Origin: Burkholderiaceae bacterium
GTDB taxonomy: Bacteria; Pseudomonadota; Gammaproteobacteria; Burkholderiales; Burkholderiaceae_E
Length of the DNA: 64,000 nucleotides
Reading direction: 5' to 3'
Assembly: GCA_016710525.1 (NCBI GenBank)
Contig: JADJVQ010000045.1
Span: 3,827-67,826 of the forward strand
The notes beneath the pieces are model-generated. The model was not told the DNA's origin and searched no databases. It was given only the letters and a program-made list of their open reading frames with translations. Shown one piece after another: positions 46,900 to 55,060 of this stretch. How positions within the stretch are numbered: position 1 is the first letter of the stretch; each line of letters begins with the position of its first letter. Both the position numbers and the translations under genes were made by a program.

Positions 46900-46951
46900 G
46901 CCCGGTTCGAAAATGCCTGCGCCCGGTTCGACATTGCCTGTGCCCGGTTCG
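46900..46951. repeat. Two and a half tandem copies of a 21-bp unit
   Basis: GCCCGGTTCGAAAATGCCTG plus one base (46900-46920) is followed by a near-copy (46921-46941) and the first 10 bases of a third. It lies between the convergent hydratase and dehalogenase genes, whose stops are about 98 bp apart. Confidence 0.85.
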
Positions 46952-46970
46952 CGCGCCGAGTCCGGGCCGC

Positions 46971-47861
46971 TCAGCCTTCGCGCAGTCCGCGGATGAAGCG
47001 GGCGAGCGCCTGGCCGATCGCATCGGGGCTGTCTTCCTGAATGAAGTGCGTGCCAGGCACGGTCACTTCGGTCTGGTTCGGCCAGCTGCGGCAGAACTCG
47101 CGCTGCCGCCCCGTCAGGATGGAGCCCGGCTCGGCATTCACGAACAGCTTGGGTACTTCGCTTTCGGCCAGCCAGTCGGAATAGGCCTGGACCCGTGCCA
47201 CCACGTCGGACGGCTCGCCCTCGATCGGGATTTCGCGCGGCCAGGTCAGGGTGGGGCGCCGGTCTTCACCCGGGTTGACGAAGGGACGGCGGTACTCGTC
47301 CATCTCGGCGGGTGTCAGCGGCCGCATGATCGAACCGGGCAGCACGCGCTCGACGAACACGTTCTTCTCCAGCACCATCGCTTCGCCCCCCTCGGAGCGG
47401 AAGTTCTGGAATACGCGGCGCGCGTTGTCCGGCCAGTCCGGCCAGGTGAGCGGCGTGACGATGCTCTCCATGTAGGCGATACCCTGGATCCGGTCGCGGT
47501 GCCGGTTGGCCCAGTCGAAGCCCAGCGCAGAACCCCAGTCGTGCAGCACCAGCACCACCCGGTCGCCCAGGCCCAGCGCCGACCAGAGCGCGTCCAGGTA
47601 GCGGCTGTGCTCGTCGAAGCGATAGCGGTCGGGCCCGGAGTCGGGCAGCTTGTCGGAGTCGCCCATGCCCAGCAGGTCGCAGGCGATCAGGCGGCCAAGC
47701 CCGCGGCAATGCGGCATCACGTTTCGCCACAGGTAGGACGACGTGGGATTGCCGTGCTGGAACACGATGGCGTCACCTTCGCCCTCGTCGATGAAGGCCA
47801 TCCGCTGGCCGGCGATGTCCAGAAACTGCTTGGCGGCAATGGGTGTGGCATTGGGTGGCAT
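46971..47861 (-). CDS. Haloalkane dehalogenase, HLD-II subfamily, LinB-like
   Basis: Alpha/beta-hydrolase that cleaves carbon-halogen bonds hydrolytically. From ATG 47861 (MPPNATPIAA) it has 296 residues, the length of LinB, and the catalytic pentad falls at the same numbers: Asn38 (QHGNPTSSYLW), Asp108 and Trp109 (LHDWGSALGFDW), Glu132 (AYMES) and His272 (THFIQEDSP). Long stretches resemble LinB, such as GLGRLIACDLLGMGDSDKL. At two tunnel positions known from LinB it has Ser177 and Ser247 where I recall Leu and Ala. An in-frame GTG at 47885 is an alternative start. It is convergent with the hydratase; no regulator or halo-acid gene is adjacent. Confidence 0.94.
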   Translation of the reverse strand: MPPNATPIAAKQFLDIAGQRMAFIDEGEGDAIVFQHGNPTSSYLWRNVMPHCRGLGRLIACDLLGMGDSDKLPDSGPDRYRFDEHSRYLDALWSALGLGDRVVLVLHDWGSALGFDWANRHRDRIQGIAYMESIVTPLTWPDWPDNARRVFQNFRSEGGEAMVLEKNVFVERVLPGSIMRPLTPAEMDEYRRPFVNPGEDRRPTLTWPREIPIEGEPSDVVARVQAYSDWLAESEVPKLFVNAEPGSILTGRQREFCRSWPNQTEVTVPGTHFIQEDSPDAIGQALARFIRGLREG

Positions 47862-48076
47862 GGGGCGGTCCGGAGGGGAGGGCACGATCGGCAGTGCCGG
47901 TCGCGCGAGGGGGCGGATAGGAGGGACGGTGGAGCCATCCTATCGTGTGGCAGGAGATGACGTCGACCCGAACCCCTCGACCCGCTCCGATCGTCATGCC
48001 GGAGTCATGCGGGTCTGACATGATCATCGGTTAACCTGCCCGAACCGAACCTGAGACGCCACCGGCCCGACCGTCC

Positions 48077-49396
48077 ATGCCCGACCTTCATTGCCACGCC
48101 AGCCTGGTCGAGTCGGCTGCCCGGCGCTCGCGCCCGCGCCGGCGCGGCGCGGGCGGACTCGCACTGGCGCTTGGCGCCGTGCTGGCCGCACTGGCGGGAT
48201 GCGCGAGCGGGCCGGCCTCGCTGGCCGACGACCGCCTGGCCTACAACGAAGTCGTCAAGGTCACGGCCGAACAGCAGATGCTGCTGAACATCGTGCGCCT
48301 GCGCTACACCGACACGCCCAGCAGCCTGGCGATTTCGTCGATCGCGACCCAGACCGAACGCACGCGGTCGCTGCAGCTGGTGCCATTTTTCGGGGTGGTG
48401 GGCGGCGAGGCGCAACTGCGCGGGGGCCAGGCCCTTTTGCCCGGTGCGGCGATCTCCACGGTCGAGCGGCCCACGATCACGCTGACGCCGCTGGACGACA
48501 CGGAATTCACCCGCAAGCTGTTCACGCCGATGACGCTGGATGGCGTGCTCTATCTGGCCAAGACCACCTGGCCGATCAGCACGGTATTCCGGCTGTGGCT
48601 CGAGAACCTGAACTGGGTGTCCAACGCCGAGACCGCCAGCGGACCGACATCGCCCGATGTGCCCGAATTCGGGCGCTTCGTCGATGGGGTCGAGGCCCTG
48701 CAGGCCCTGCAGGACAAAGGCATGATCGTCTTCGGCACCCGCGAGCGCGAGGAGGTCGTCGGTGGACCGATCGCCGCGGCGCGCGTGGCGGGCAAGGACG
48801 TGGTCGATGCGGCGCGCGAAGGCCTCGAGTACCGCCCCGACCCGGGCGGCGCCACCTGGTCGCTGATCCGGCGCCGCCCCCAGCCGGTGGTCCGGGTGCA
48901 CCCCAACGCCGCCGGGACGCCGGAGATGAAGGCGCTGGCCGAGGCATTCCGGATCCGGATTGGCCCGCGGTCTTACGACATCGGCTTCGAGAGCCTCGAT
49001 CCGTTTCCCGCCACCTACCCGGCCCAGGGCGTGGACGTGTTCGATCTCGAGACACGATCCCTGCTGCAGGTCCTGTATTTCCTGTCCAAGGGCGTCGAGG
49101 TGCCGCCGGCGCATCAGGCGCAGGGGGTTGCCCGCACGACGCGCCATCCCGACGGCAAGCCCTTCGACTGGACCCAGGTGACCCGGGGCCTTTTCCGGGT
49201 CCGCCAGTCCGCGGCCGGGCAGCCGCCCTCCAACGCCCATGTCGCCATTCGTTACCTGGGGCACTGGTTCTCGATCGAGCGCGGTGACCACGACAGCCTG
49301 TCGACCTTCTCGCTGGTGCTGGAGCTGGCGCGGCTCGAACTGTCCGGGAAGGCGGCGCCCGGGCCGGCGCTGACGCTGCCCTTGACCGGGCGTTGA
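48077..49396 (+). CDS. Uncharacterised outer lipoprotein
   Basis: 439 residues. A basic N-terminus (RRSRPRRRG) is followed by a hydrophobic stretch and the lipobox LAALAGC near residue 42, so it is exported and lipid-anchored. The mature part begins YNEVVKVTAEQQMLLNIVRL, a segment seen in a family of unnamed proteobacterial lipoproteins, and ends LVLELARLELSGK. I can give no function. It stands alone between the divergent dehalogenase and the pst operon. Confidence 0.8.
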   Translation: MPDLHCHASLVESAARRSRPRRRGAGGLALALGAVLAALAGCASGPASLADDRLAYNEVVKVTAEQQMLLNIVRLRYTDTPSSLAISSIATQTERTRSLQLVPFFGVVGGEAQLRGGQALLPGAAISTVERPTITLTPLDDTEFTRKLFTPMTLDGVLYLAKTTWPISTVFRLWLENLNWVSNAETASGPTSPDVPEFGRFVDGVEALQALQDKGMIVFGTREREEVVGGPIAAARVAGKDVVDAAREGLEYRPDPGGATWSLIRRRPQPVVRVHPNAAGTPEMKALAEAFRIRIGPRSYDIGFESLDPFPATYPAQGVDVFDLETRSLLQVLYFLSKGVEVPPAHQAQGVARTTRHPDGKPFDWTQVTRGLFRVRQSAAGQPPSNAHVAIRYLGHWFSIERGDHDSLSTFSLVLELARLELSGKAAPGPALTLPLTGR

Positions 49397-49549
49397 TTGA
49401 GCGCGGTCTGGGCGCGGAGGCAGGGTCCGGGTGCGGTCTGAGTATGGTCTGAGCGCTGTCACGGACGGCCGCTGTTACTGCGCTGCAATATTGCGTAACT
49501 AATTGATTTTATAGAGATTTGACCTCTATTCGTTTGCCCCTCTCAGGGG

Positions 49550-49567
49550 CTGTCATCAACCTGTCAT
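49550..49567 (+). promoter_or_regulatory. Pho box (PhoB binding site) of the pst operon
   Basis: Two CTGTCAT heptamers (49550-49556 and 49561-49567) separated by CAAC, the classical 11-bp-phased PhoB direct repeat. TAGCGT at 49578-49583, 10 bp further, is a plausible -10, and pstS starts 34 bp after it. A 6-bp perfect hairpin (GCCCCT/AGGGGC, 49536-49550) abuts the upstream edge. The region before it is markedly AT-rich for this genome. Confidence 0.92.
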
Positions 49568-49616
49568 CGACCGCCGGTAGCGTGAGGGCTTCTGATTCGA
49601 ACTAAGAGAGAGTGCC

Positions 49617-50648
49617 ATGAAGATTTTGAACCAATGGCTCGCAGGTGCATGCATCGCGCTGGTCGCCGGCGCGGCCCAGGCGCAGATCACCGGAGCCGGG
49701 GCCACGTTTCCCGCCCCGATTTATTCCAAATGGGCTGAGGCCTACAAGGCGTCGACTGGCGCCACCCTGAATTACCAGGCCATCGGATCCGGTGGCGGCA
49801 TCAAGCAGATTTCCGCCAAGACCGTGGATTTTGGCGCCTCAGACGATCCGCTGAAAGCCGACGAGCTGGCCAAGGCCGGACTGCTGCAGTTCCCGGCGGT
49901 GATCGGCGGCGTTGTGCCCGTGGTCAACCTGAAAGACGTCAAGCCCGGCGAAATGAAGTTGTCGGGCGCGGTGCTGGCCGACATCTTCCGCGGGTAGGTC
50001 AAGACCTGGAACGACCCCGCGATCGCACAGCTCAACCCGGGGGTGAAACTGCCAGCCAGCGCGATCACGCTGGTCTATCGATCGGATTCGTCGGGCACGA
50101 CCTATGTGTTCACCGACTACCTCGCTCAAGTGTCCCCGGCCTTCAAGGCGGCGCCTGGCGCCGGCAAGACGGTGAACTGGGCTTCCGGCGTGGGTGGACG
50201 CGGCAATGCCGGCGTCGCGGCGAACGTCACCAAGATCGACGGGGCGATCGGCTATGTCGAATATGCCTACGCCAAGCAGAACAAGATGATCCATACCGGC
50301 CTCATCAATCGCGACGGCAAAACCGTGCAGCCCGACGACCTCACGTTCGCGGCCGCGGCCGATCGTGCCGACTGGGATTCGGTGCCTGGCTTCGGGGTGA
50401 ACCTGAACAACCTGCCTGGTGCCAACTCCTGGCCAATCACCGCTGCCACGTTCATCCTGATGTACCGCAGCTCGCCGGACCCCAAGCGCGCCGCTGATGC
50501 GCTGAAGTTCTTCAAGTGGGCGCTCAATAGCGGTCAGAAACTTGCCACCGAACTTGACTATGTGCCGCTGCCGGCCTCGGTGGTCAAGAAGGTCGAAGCC
50601 GCCTGGAGCGACATCAAGGACGCGTCGGGCAAGGCTGTCCTGAACTGA
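49617..50648 (+). pseudogene. pstS: Phosphate-binding protein PstS interrupted by an in-frame amber codon
   Basis: High-affinity periplasmic phosphate-binding protein of the Pst transporter. The full reading frame would be 343 residues with signal peptide MKILNQWLAGACIALVAG, then ITGAGATFPAPIYSKWAEAY (phosphate-binding loop), YQAIGSGGGIKQI and, after the break, TLVYRSDSSGTTYVFTDYLA. Codon 127 is TAG (49995-49997), between ADIFRG and VKTWNDPAIAQLNP, where relatives usually have Lys; AAG to TAG would be a single change. The frame is otherwise perfect on both sides, so this is either a very recent nonsense mutation or a base error. It is the first gene of pstSCAB-phoU, behind the Pho box. Confidence 0.93.
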
Positions 50649-50672
50649 GCCACCTTTTCCCACGGTAGGGTC

Positions 50673-50712
50673 ACGGACAACTGGAACCCGGCCGACAGGC
50701 CGGGTTGTCCGT
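50673..50712 (+). promoter_or_regulatory. Intercistronic hairpin between pstS and pstC
   Basis: AACCCGGCC-GACA-GGCCGGGTT is a perfect 9-bp stem, extended by ACGGAC/GTCCGT with a 6-base bulge. No T-run follows. Such stems behind binding-protein genes typically protect the upstream message or attenuate readthrough, giving far more binding protein than permease. The pstC Shine-Dalgarno (AAGGAG) begins 9 bp after it. Confidence 0.8.
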
Positions 50713-50733
50713 TCCACGCCAAGGAGCGTCATC

Positions 50734-51744
50734 ATGAGTGCCTCAGCCCAGTCGATCGATCACAGCGCCCATCGCCCATCAACCAGCATGACTCATCAAG
50801 AATCGCCAGCCGACCGCGAGCTGGCTGCACGGGTGGCTCGATTCGCCTCGCAGGACCGCCTGTTCAAGGCGGTGACCTTCCTGTTCGCGCTGCTGGTGCT
50901 GCTCGGCATGTTCGGCATCCTGGCGTCCCTGCTGGTCGAGGCCTGGCCTACGCTGCGCACGACCGGCGTGGCGTTCTTCTATGGCACGACCTGGAGCCCG
51001 ACGGACGATGAATACGGCGCGGTGATCGCCATCTACGGCACGGTCGTGACCTCGGCCATTGCGCTGCTGATTGCTGTGCCGGTCAGCTTCGGCATTGCCA
51101 TGTTCCTGACCGAAAGCTGCCCGGTCGTGCTGCGCAGGCCGCTGGGCACCGCGATCGAACTGCTGGCCGGGGTGCCTTCGATCATCTACGGCATCTGGGG
51201 ACTGTTCGTGCTCGCCCCGCTGTTCCAGCAATACATACAACCGCTGCTGGTCGCCACCGGGCTGCCCTTTTTCGCAGGTCCGCCTCTGGGCATCGGCGTG
51301 TTCACGGCCGGCATGGTGCTGGCGCTGATGGTGATTCCGTTCACCGCGTCGGTGATGCGCGACGTGTTCGAGACCGTGCCGCCGGTGCTCAAGGAATCCG
51401 CCTACGGCATCGGCTGCACCACCTGGGAGGTGGTGCGCAACATCGTGCTGCCCTACACCCGCGTCGGCGTGATCGGCGGCGTGATGCTCGGACTGGGCCG
51501 CGCGCTGGGCGAAACGATGGCGGTGACCTTCGTGATCGGAAATGCCAACCGGCTGTCGAGCAGCCTGTTCGCGCCGGGCAACTCGATCGCCTCGACGCTG
51601 GCCAACGAGTTCGCCGAGGCTGCGCCCGAAAAACACATCCCGGCGCTGTTTGCCCTTGGTCTGATCCTGTTCATGATCACCTTCGTCGTGCTGGCGGCGG
51701 CCAAGTGGCTGACCGAACGCGGCACCCGCGCGCAAGGCCGATAA
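50734..51744 (+). CDS. pstC: Phosphate ABC transporter permease PstC
   Basis: 336 residues, about six helices after a roughly 45-residue N-terminal extension. The periplasmic loop FFYGTTWSPTDDEYGA and the segments ELLAGVPSIIYGIWGLFVLA, ESAYGIGCTTWEVVRNIVLP and GLGRALGETMAVTFVIGNA are characteristic of PstC. AAGGAG lies 8 bp upstream of ATG 50734; MTHQESP about 18 codons later is a less likely start. Confidence 0.95.
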   Translation: MSASAQSIDHSAHRPSTSMTHQESPADRELAARVARFASQDRLFKAVTFLFALLVLLGMFGILASLLVEAWPTLRTTGVAFFYGTTWSPTDDEYGAVIAIYGTVVTSAIALLIAVPVSFGIAMFLTESCPVVLRRPLGTAIELLAGVPSIIYGIWGLFVLAPLFQQYIQPLLVATGLPFFAGPPLGIGVFTAGMVLALMVIPFTASVMRDVFETVPPVLKESAYGIGCTTWEVVRNIVLPYTRVGVIGGVMLGLGRALGETMAVTFVIGNANRLSSSLFAPGNSIASTLANEFAEAAPEKHIPALFALGLILFMITFVVLAAAKWLTERGTRAQGR

Positions 51745-51754
51745 GGAGCGCCTG

Positions 51755-52606
51755 ATGATGGATCAAAACATCTACCGGCGCCGTCGCGCCACCAACGTCA
51801 TCGGTCTGGTGCTCTCGGGAGCCTCGATGGCGCTCGGGCTGATCGGCCTGCTCTGGATCCTGTGGACCCTGTTCTACAACGGGCTGTCGGCCTTGAACAT
51901 CGCGTTCTTCATGAACAGCACGCCGGCGCCCGGGACCGAGGGCGGCGGTCTGGCCAATGCCATCATCGGCAGCCTGATGATGGTGGGCGTGGCCACGTTC
52001 GTCTCGACGCCGATCGGCATCCTGGCCGGGGTGTTTCTGGCGGAATTCGGCAAGACCTCGAAGTTCGCCGCGGCCACCCGGTTCGTGGTCGACATCATGC
52101 TGTCGGCCCCGTCGATCGTGATCGGTCTGTTCGTCTATGCGATCGCGGTGGCCACGCTGAAGCACTTTTCGGGCTGGGCCGGTTCGTTCGCCCTGTCGCT
52201 GATCGCGATTCCGGTCGTGGTGCGCACCACCGAGAACATGCTCAACCTGGTGCCCGGCAGCCTGCGCGAAGCGGCCTTCGCGCTGGGAGCGCCGCGCTGG
52301 AAGGTCAGCATGGCGGTCACGCTGCGCGCGGTGCGCGGCGGCGTGGTCACCGGCGTGCTGCTGGCGGTCGCCCGGATGATCGGCGAAACCGCGCCATTGC
52401 TGTTCACCGCGCTGAACAACCAGTTCTTCAGCCTCGACATGGGCCAGCCCATGGCCAACCTGCCGGTCGTGATCTACAACTTCGCGATGAGCCCCTATGA
52501 AAACTGGCAGAAGCTGGCCTGGGGAGGCGCGGCGCTGATCGCGCTGATCGTGCTGGCCATCAACATCACCGCCCGGGTCGTCTTTCGCGACAAGGTCCAG
52601 GCCTGA
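51755..52606 (+). CDS. pstA: Phosphate ABC transporter permease PstA
   Basis: 283 residues, six helices. NSTPAPGTEGGGLANAIIGS and TPIGILAGVFLAEFGK are PstA landmarks, and the coupling loop region is LREAAFALGAPRWKVSMAVT. The AAGGAG ribosome-binding site (51743-51748) overlaps the pstC stop, 6 bp before ATG 51755; a second ATG follows directly. Confidence 0.95.
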   Translation: MMDQNIYRRRRATNVIGLVLSGASMALGLIGLLWILWTLFYNGLSALNIAFFMNSTPAPGTEGGGLANAIIGSLMMVGVATFVSTPIGILAGVFLAEFGKTSKFAAATRFVVDIMLSAPSIVIGLFVYAIAVATLKHFSGWAGSFALSLIAIPVVVRTTENMLNLVPGSLREAAFALGAPRWKVSMAVTLRAVRGGVVTGVLLAVARMIGETAPLLFTALNNQFFSLDMGQPMANLPVVIYNFAMSPYENWQKLAWGGAALIALIVLAINITARVVFRDKVQA

Positions 52607-52624
52607 GCTTCGGAGCATTCCAAG

Positions 52625-53437
52625 ATGAGCGAAACCCTGACCGCCGCCCCGCCCGCCACCGCCACTCCGGCCGCAGGCCTGGACGACGCCGTGATCCGGG
52701 TGAAGGAACTCGACTTCTACTACGGAAAGTTCCAGGGGCTGCGCAAGGTCAACCTGGATATCGCACGCAAGAAGGTGACGGCCTTCATCGGGCCATCGGG
52801 CTGCGGCAAGTCGACGCTGCTGCGCACCCTGAACCGCATGTTCGACCTGTATCCCGGCCAGCGCGCCGAGGGCCAGATCATCTTCAACGGCAAGAACATC
52901 CTGGACAAGGACCAGGACGTGAACCTGCTGCGCGCCAAGGTCGGCATGGTCTTCCAGAAGCCCACGCCGTTCCCGATGACGATCCACGAGAACATCGCCT
53001 TCGGTGTGCGCCTGTACGAGAGCCTGTCGACCAGCGACATGAACGACCGGGTCGAGTGGGCGCTGCGCAAGGCCGCGCTGTGGGAAGAGGTGAAGGACAA
53101 GCTGCAGCAAAGCGGCCTGTCGCTGTCGGGCGGCCAGCAGCAGCGCCTGTGCATCGCGCGCATGGTGGCGGTCAAGCCCGACGTGCTGCTGCTCGATGAG
53201 CCGACCAGCGCACTGGACCCGATATCGACCGCCAAGGTCGAAGAGCTCGTCAACGAGCTCAAGGTCGACTACTCGATCGCGATCGTGACCCACAACATGC
53301 AGCAGGCGGCGCGGATCTCCGACTACACGGCCTACATGTACATCGGCGAACTGGTCGAATTCGGCGAAACCAACAAGCTCTTCATCAAGCCGACCAAAAA
53401 GGCCACCGAGGACTACATCACCGGCCGCTTCGGCTGA
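52625..53437 (+). CDS. pstB: Phosphate ABC transporter ATP-binding protein PstB
   Basis: 270 residues with a short Ala/Pro/Thr-rich N-terminal extension. Walker A is GPSGCGKST, the Q-loop is in GMVFQKPTPFPMTI, the signature is LSGGQQQRLCIARM, Walker B is LLLDEPTSALDPIST and the switch is VTHNMQQAARISDY. It is in series with pstA (18 bp gap) and phoU (10 bp gap). Confidence 0.97.
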   Translation: MSETLTAAPPATATPAAGLDDAVIRVKELDFYYGKFQGLRKVNLDIARKKVTAFIGPSGCGKSTLLRTLNRMFDLYPGQRAEGQIIFNGKNILDKDQDVNLLRAKVGMVFQKPTPFPMTIHENIAFGVRLYESLSTSDMNDRVEWALRKAALWEEVKDKLQQSGLSLSGGQQQRLCIARMVAVKPDVLLLDEPTSALDPISTAKVEELVNELKVDYSIAIVTHNMQQAARISDYTAYMYIGELVEFGETNKLFIKPTKKATEDYITGRFG

Positions 53438-53447
53438 AGGACGCATC

Positions 53448-54137
53448 ATGCCCTCCGAGCACACCTACAAAGCCTTCGATCTCGACATCGACACCCTGCG
53501 CGGCTCGGTGACGACGATGGGCGGGCTGGTCGAGCGCCAGTTCGTCCGCTCCGTGGACGCCGTGCGTTATGGCGACCTGCGGCGGGTGATGGATGTGCTG
53601 ACCGACGAGCACACCGTCAACCGCATGCACATCGAGACCGATCTGCGCTGCAACCAGCTGATCGCCAAGCGCCAGCCGATCGCGGTCGACCTGCGTGAAA
53701 CCATCGCGGTGATCCACAGCATCAACGACCTGGAACGCATCGGCGACGAAGCCAAGAAGATCGCGCTGAAGGCCCAGCACTTCAATGGCCGCGAACTGCC
53801 GATCAATCCGGACAAGATCCAGCGGATGGCCGATCTGGTGGCCGAGATGCTTGGCGCGGCGATCGATGCGTTCGTGCGGCACGACACGGCGGTGTCCAAG
53901 CGCCTGGCCGAACGCGACCGTGAGGTCGACGGCCTGCGCGACGACCTCGTCGAGGAACTGATCGCCCGGATGTCGGCCGAACCGACCAAGGTGTCGGACC
54001 TGCTGGCGCTGGTCTTTGTGGTCCAGTCGATCGAGCGGGTGGGCGATCACGCCAAGAACATCGCCGAATACGTGATCCACGTCGTGGAGGGTATCGACAC
54101 CCGCCACGGCATCGACGGGCTGCCGCCGATGGTCTGA
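53448..54137 (+). CDS. phoU: Phosphate signalling regulator PhoU
   Basis: 229 residues with the duplicated three-helix PhoU fold. The metal-binding segments appear as INDLERIGDEAKKIA (first repeat) and VQSIERVGDHAKNIAEYV (second repeat). It links the Pst transporter to the PhoR/PhoB sensor pair; phoR and phoB are not in the window. Confidence 0.96.
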   Translation: MPSEHTYKAFDLDIDTLRGSVTTMGGLVERQFVRSVDAVRYGDLRRVMDVLTDEHTVNRMHIETDLRCNQLIAKRQPIAVDLRETIAVIHSINDLERIGDEAKKIALKAQHFNGRELPINPDKIQRMADLVAEMLGAAIDAFVRHDTAVSKRLAERDREVDGLRDDLVEELIARMSAEPTKVSDLLALVFVVQSIERVGDHAKNIAEYVIHVVEGIDTRHGIDGLPPMV

Positions 54138-54170
54138 TGCGGGGGCGCGGCGCTGCGGCGCGACTGCGCC

Positions 54171-54250
54171 GCCTCGCGACAACCTGGCTTCGCGACAACC
54201 CGGCTTCGCGACAGCCCCGCCTCGCGAAAGCCCCGCCTCGCGGCTGCGCC
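54171..54250. repeat. Five tandem 16-bp degenerate repeats after phoU
   Basis: TCGCGAC or a near variant recurs exactly every 16 bp at 54174, 54190, 54206, 54222 and 54238, in units such as GGCTTCGCGACAACCC. It lies between the phoU stop and the next gene, with no spacer structure that would suggest CRISPR. Confidence 0.85.
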
Positions 54251-54344
54251 GGACATCGAAAGTGCCGGCCCTCACGATAGCGCTTGCCGCTGTCAGGGGT
54301 ATGCTCGCCGATCCGACCATCAGGGTCCGGATTCAGGAGCCTCG

Positions 54345-54983
54345 ATGACCACCCTGCTGATTCTGGGCGCCACCGGCCTGGTCGGCGCCCGCCTGCTGGC
54401 GCTCGCGCTGGACGACCGGCGCTTCGAGCGCATCACCGCGCCGACCCGCCGGCCGTTGACGCCGGCCGACCGGCTGGTCAATCCGATCGTCGATTTTGAT
54501 CAGTTGCCGGCCGATGCGCGCTGGTGGCAGGCCGATGCCGTCGTCTGTGCGCTGGGCACCACGCTGGCCCAGGCCGGTTCGCGCGAAGCCTTTCGCCGGG
54601 TCGATCACGACTACGTCCTGACGGCCGCGCTGCATGCGCGGCGCGCGGGCGCCGGCACCTTCGTGCTGAATTCGTCCCTGGGCGCCGATCCGGCCGCCGG
54701 CTCCTTCTACCTGCGGGTCAAGGGCGAGATCGAACAAGATCTGCGGGCCATCGGGTTCGGCTCGCTGACACTGGTGCGGCCAAGCCTGCTCGACGGCGGT
54801 CCGCGGCCGGACAACCGGCCCGGCGAGGCGATCGGTCTGGTCTTTGCCCGGTTGCTGCGTCCCTTGCTGCCGCGCCGGGTGCGTGCCGTCAGCACCGAGC
54901 GGGTGGCGCGAGCGATGCTGCAGGCAGCGCTGGCAGCGCCCGCTGGTGTGCAGGTGATCGAGTCCGAGCGCCTGCACGACTGA
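54345..54983 (+). CDS. Atypical short-chain dehydrogenase-like NAD(P)-binding protein
   Basis: 212 residues. The dinucleotide motif is LLILGATGLVGARLLALAL at the N-terminus. AVVCALGTTLAQAGSREAFR and VDHDYVLTAALHARRAGAGT, then FVLNSSLGADPAAGSFYLRV with K following, match the HTATIP2-like atypical SDR group. The substrate is unknown; these proteins may bind NADPH without a classic Tyr-Lys catalytic pair. It stands between the phoU repeats and msrB and does not look operonic with either. Confidence 0.82.
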   Translation: MTTLLILGATGLVGARLLALALDDRRFERITAPTRRPLTPADRLVNPIVDFDQLPADARWWQADAVVCALGTTLAQAGSREAFRRVDHDYVLTAALHARRAGAGTFVLNSSLGADPAAGSFYLRVKGEIEQDLRAIGFGSLTLVRPSLLDGGPRPDNRPGEAIGLVFARLLRPLLPRRVRAVSTERVARAMLQAALAAPAGVQVIESERLHD

Positions 54984-55060
54984 ACGAAACGCGATCGCGT
55001 GTAACCGGCAGACCGTGCGCGACGAATAGCCTGTTGTATCCCTTTACTGTGAGGCAACCA

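Noticed and set aside
49456..49478. Possible second Pho box upstream (CTGTCAC and CTGTTAC)
   Set aside because: The half-sites are 16 bp apart rather than 11 and the second is mismatched; the box at 49550 is sufficient.
49995..49997. Programmed amber readthrough or pyrrolysine in PstS
   Set aside because: No stem-loop or readthrough context is visible and PstS proteins need no special residue here; nonsense mutation or base error is simpler.
54171..54250. Possible short CRISPR array
   Set aside because: The 16-bp units are directly tandem with no unique spacers, and there are no cas genes.
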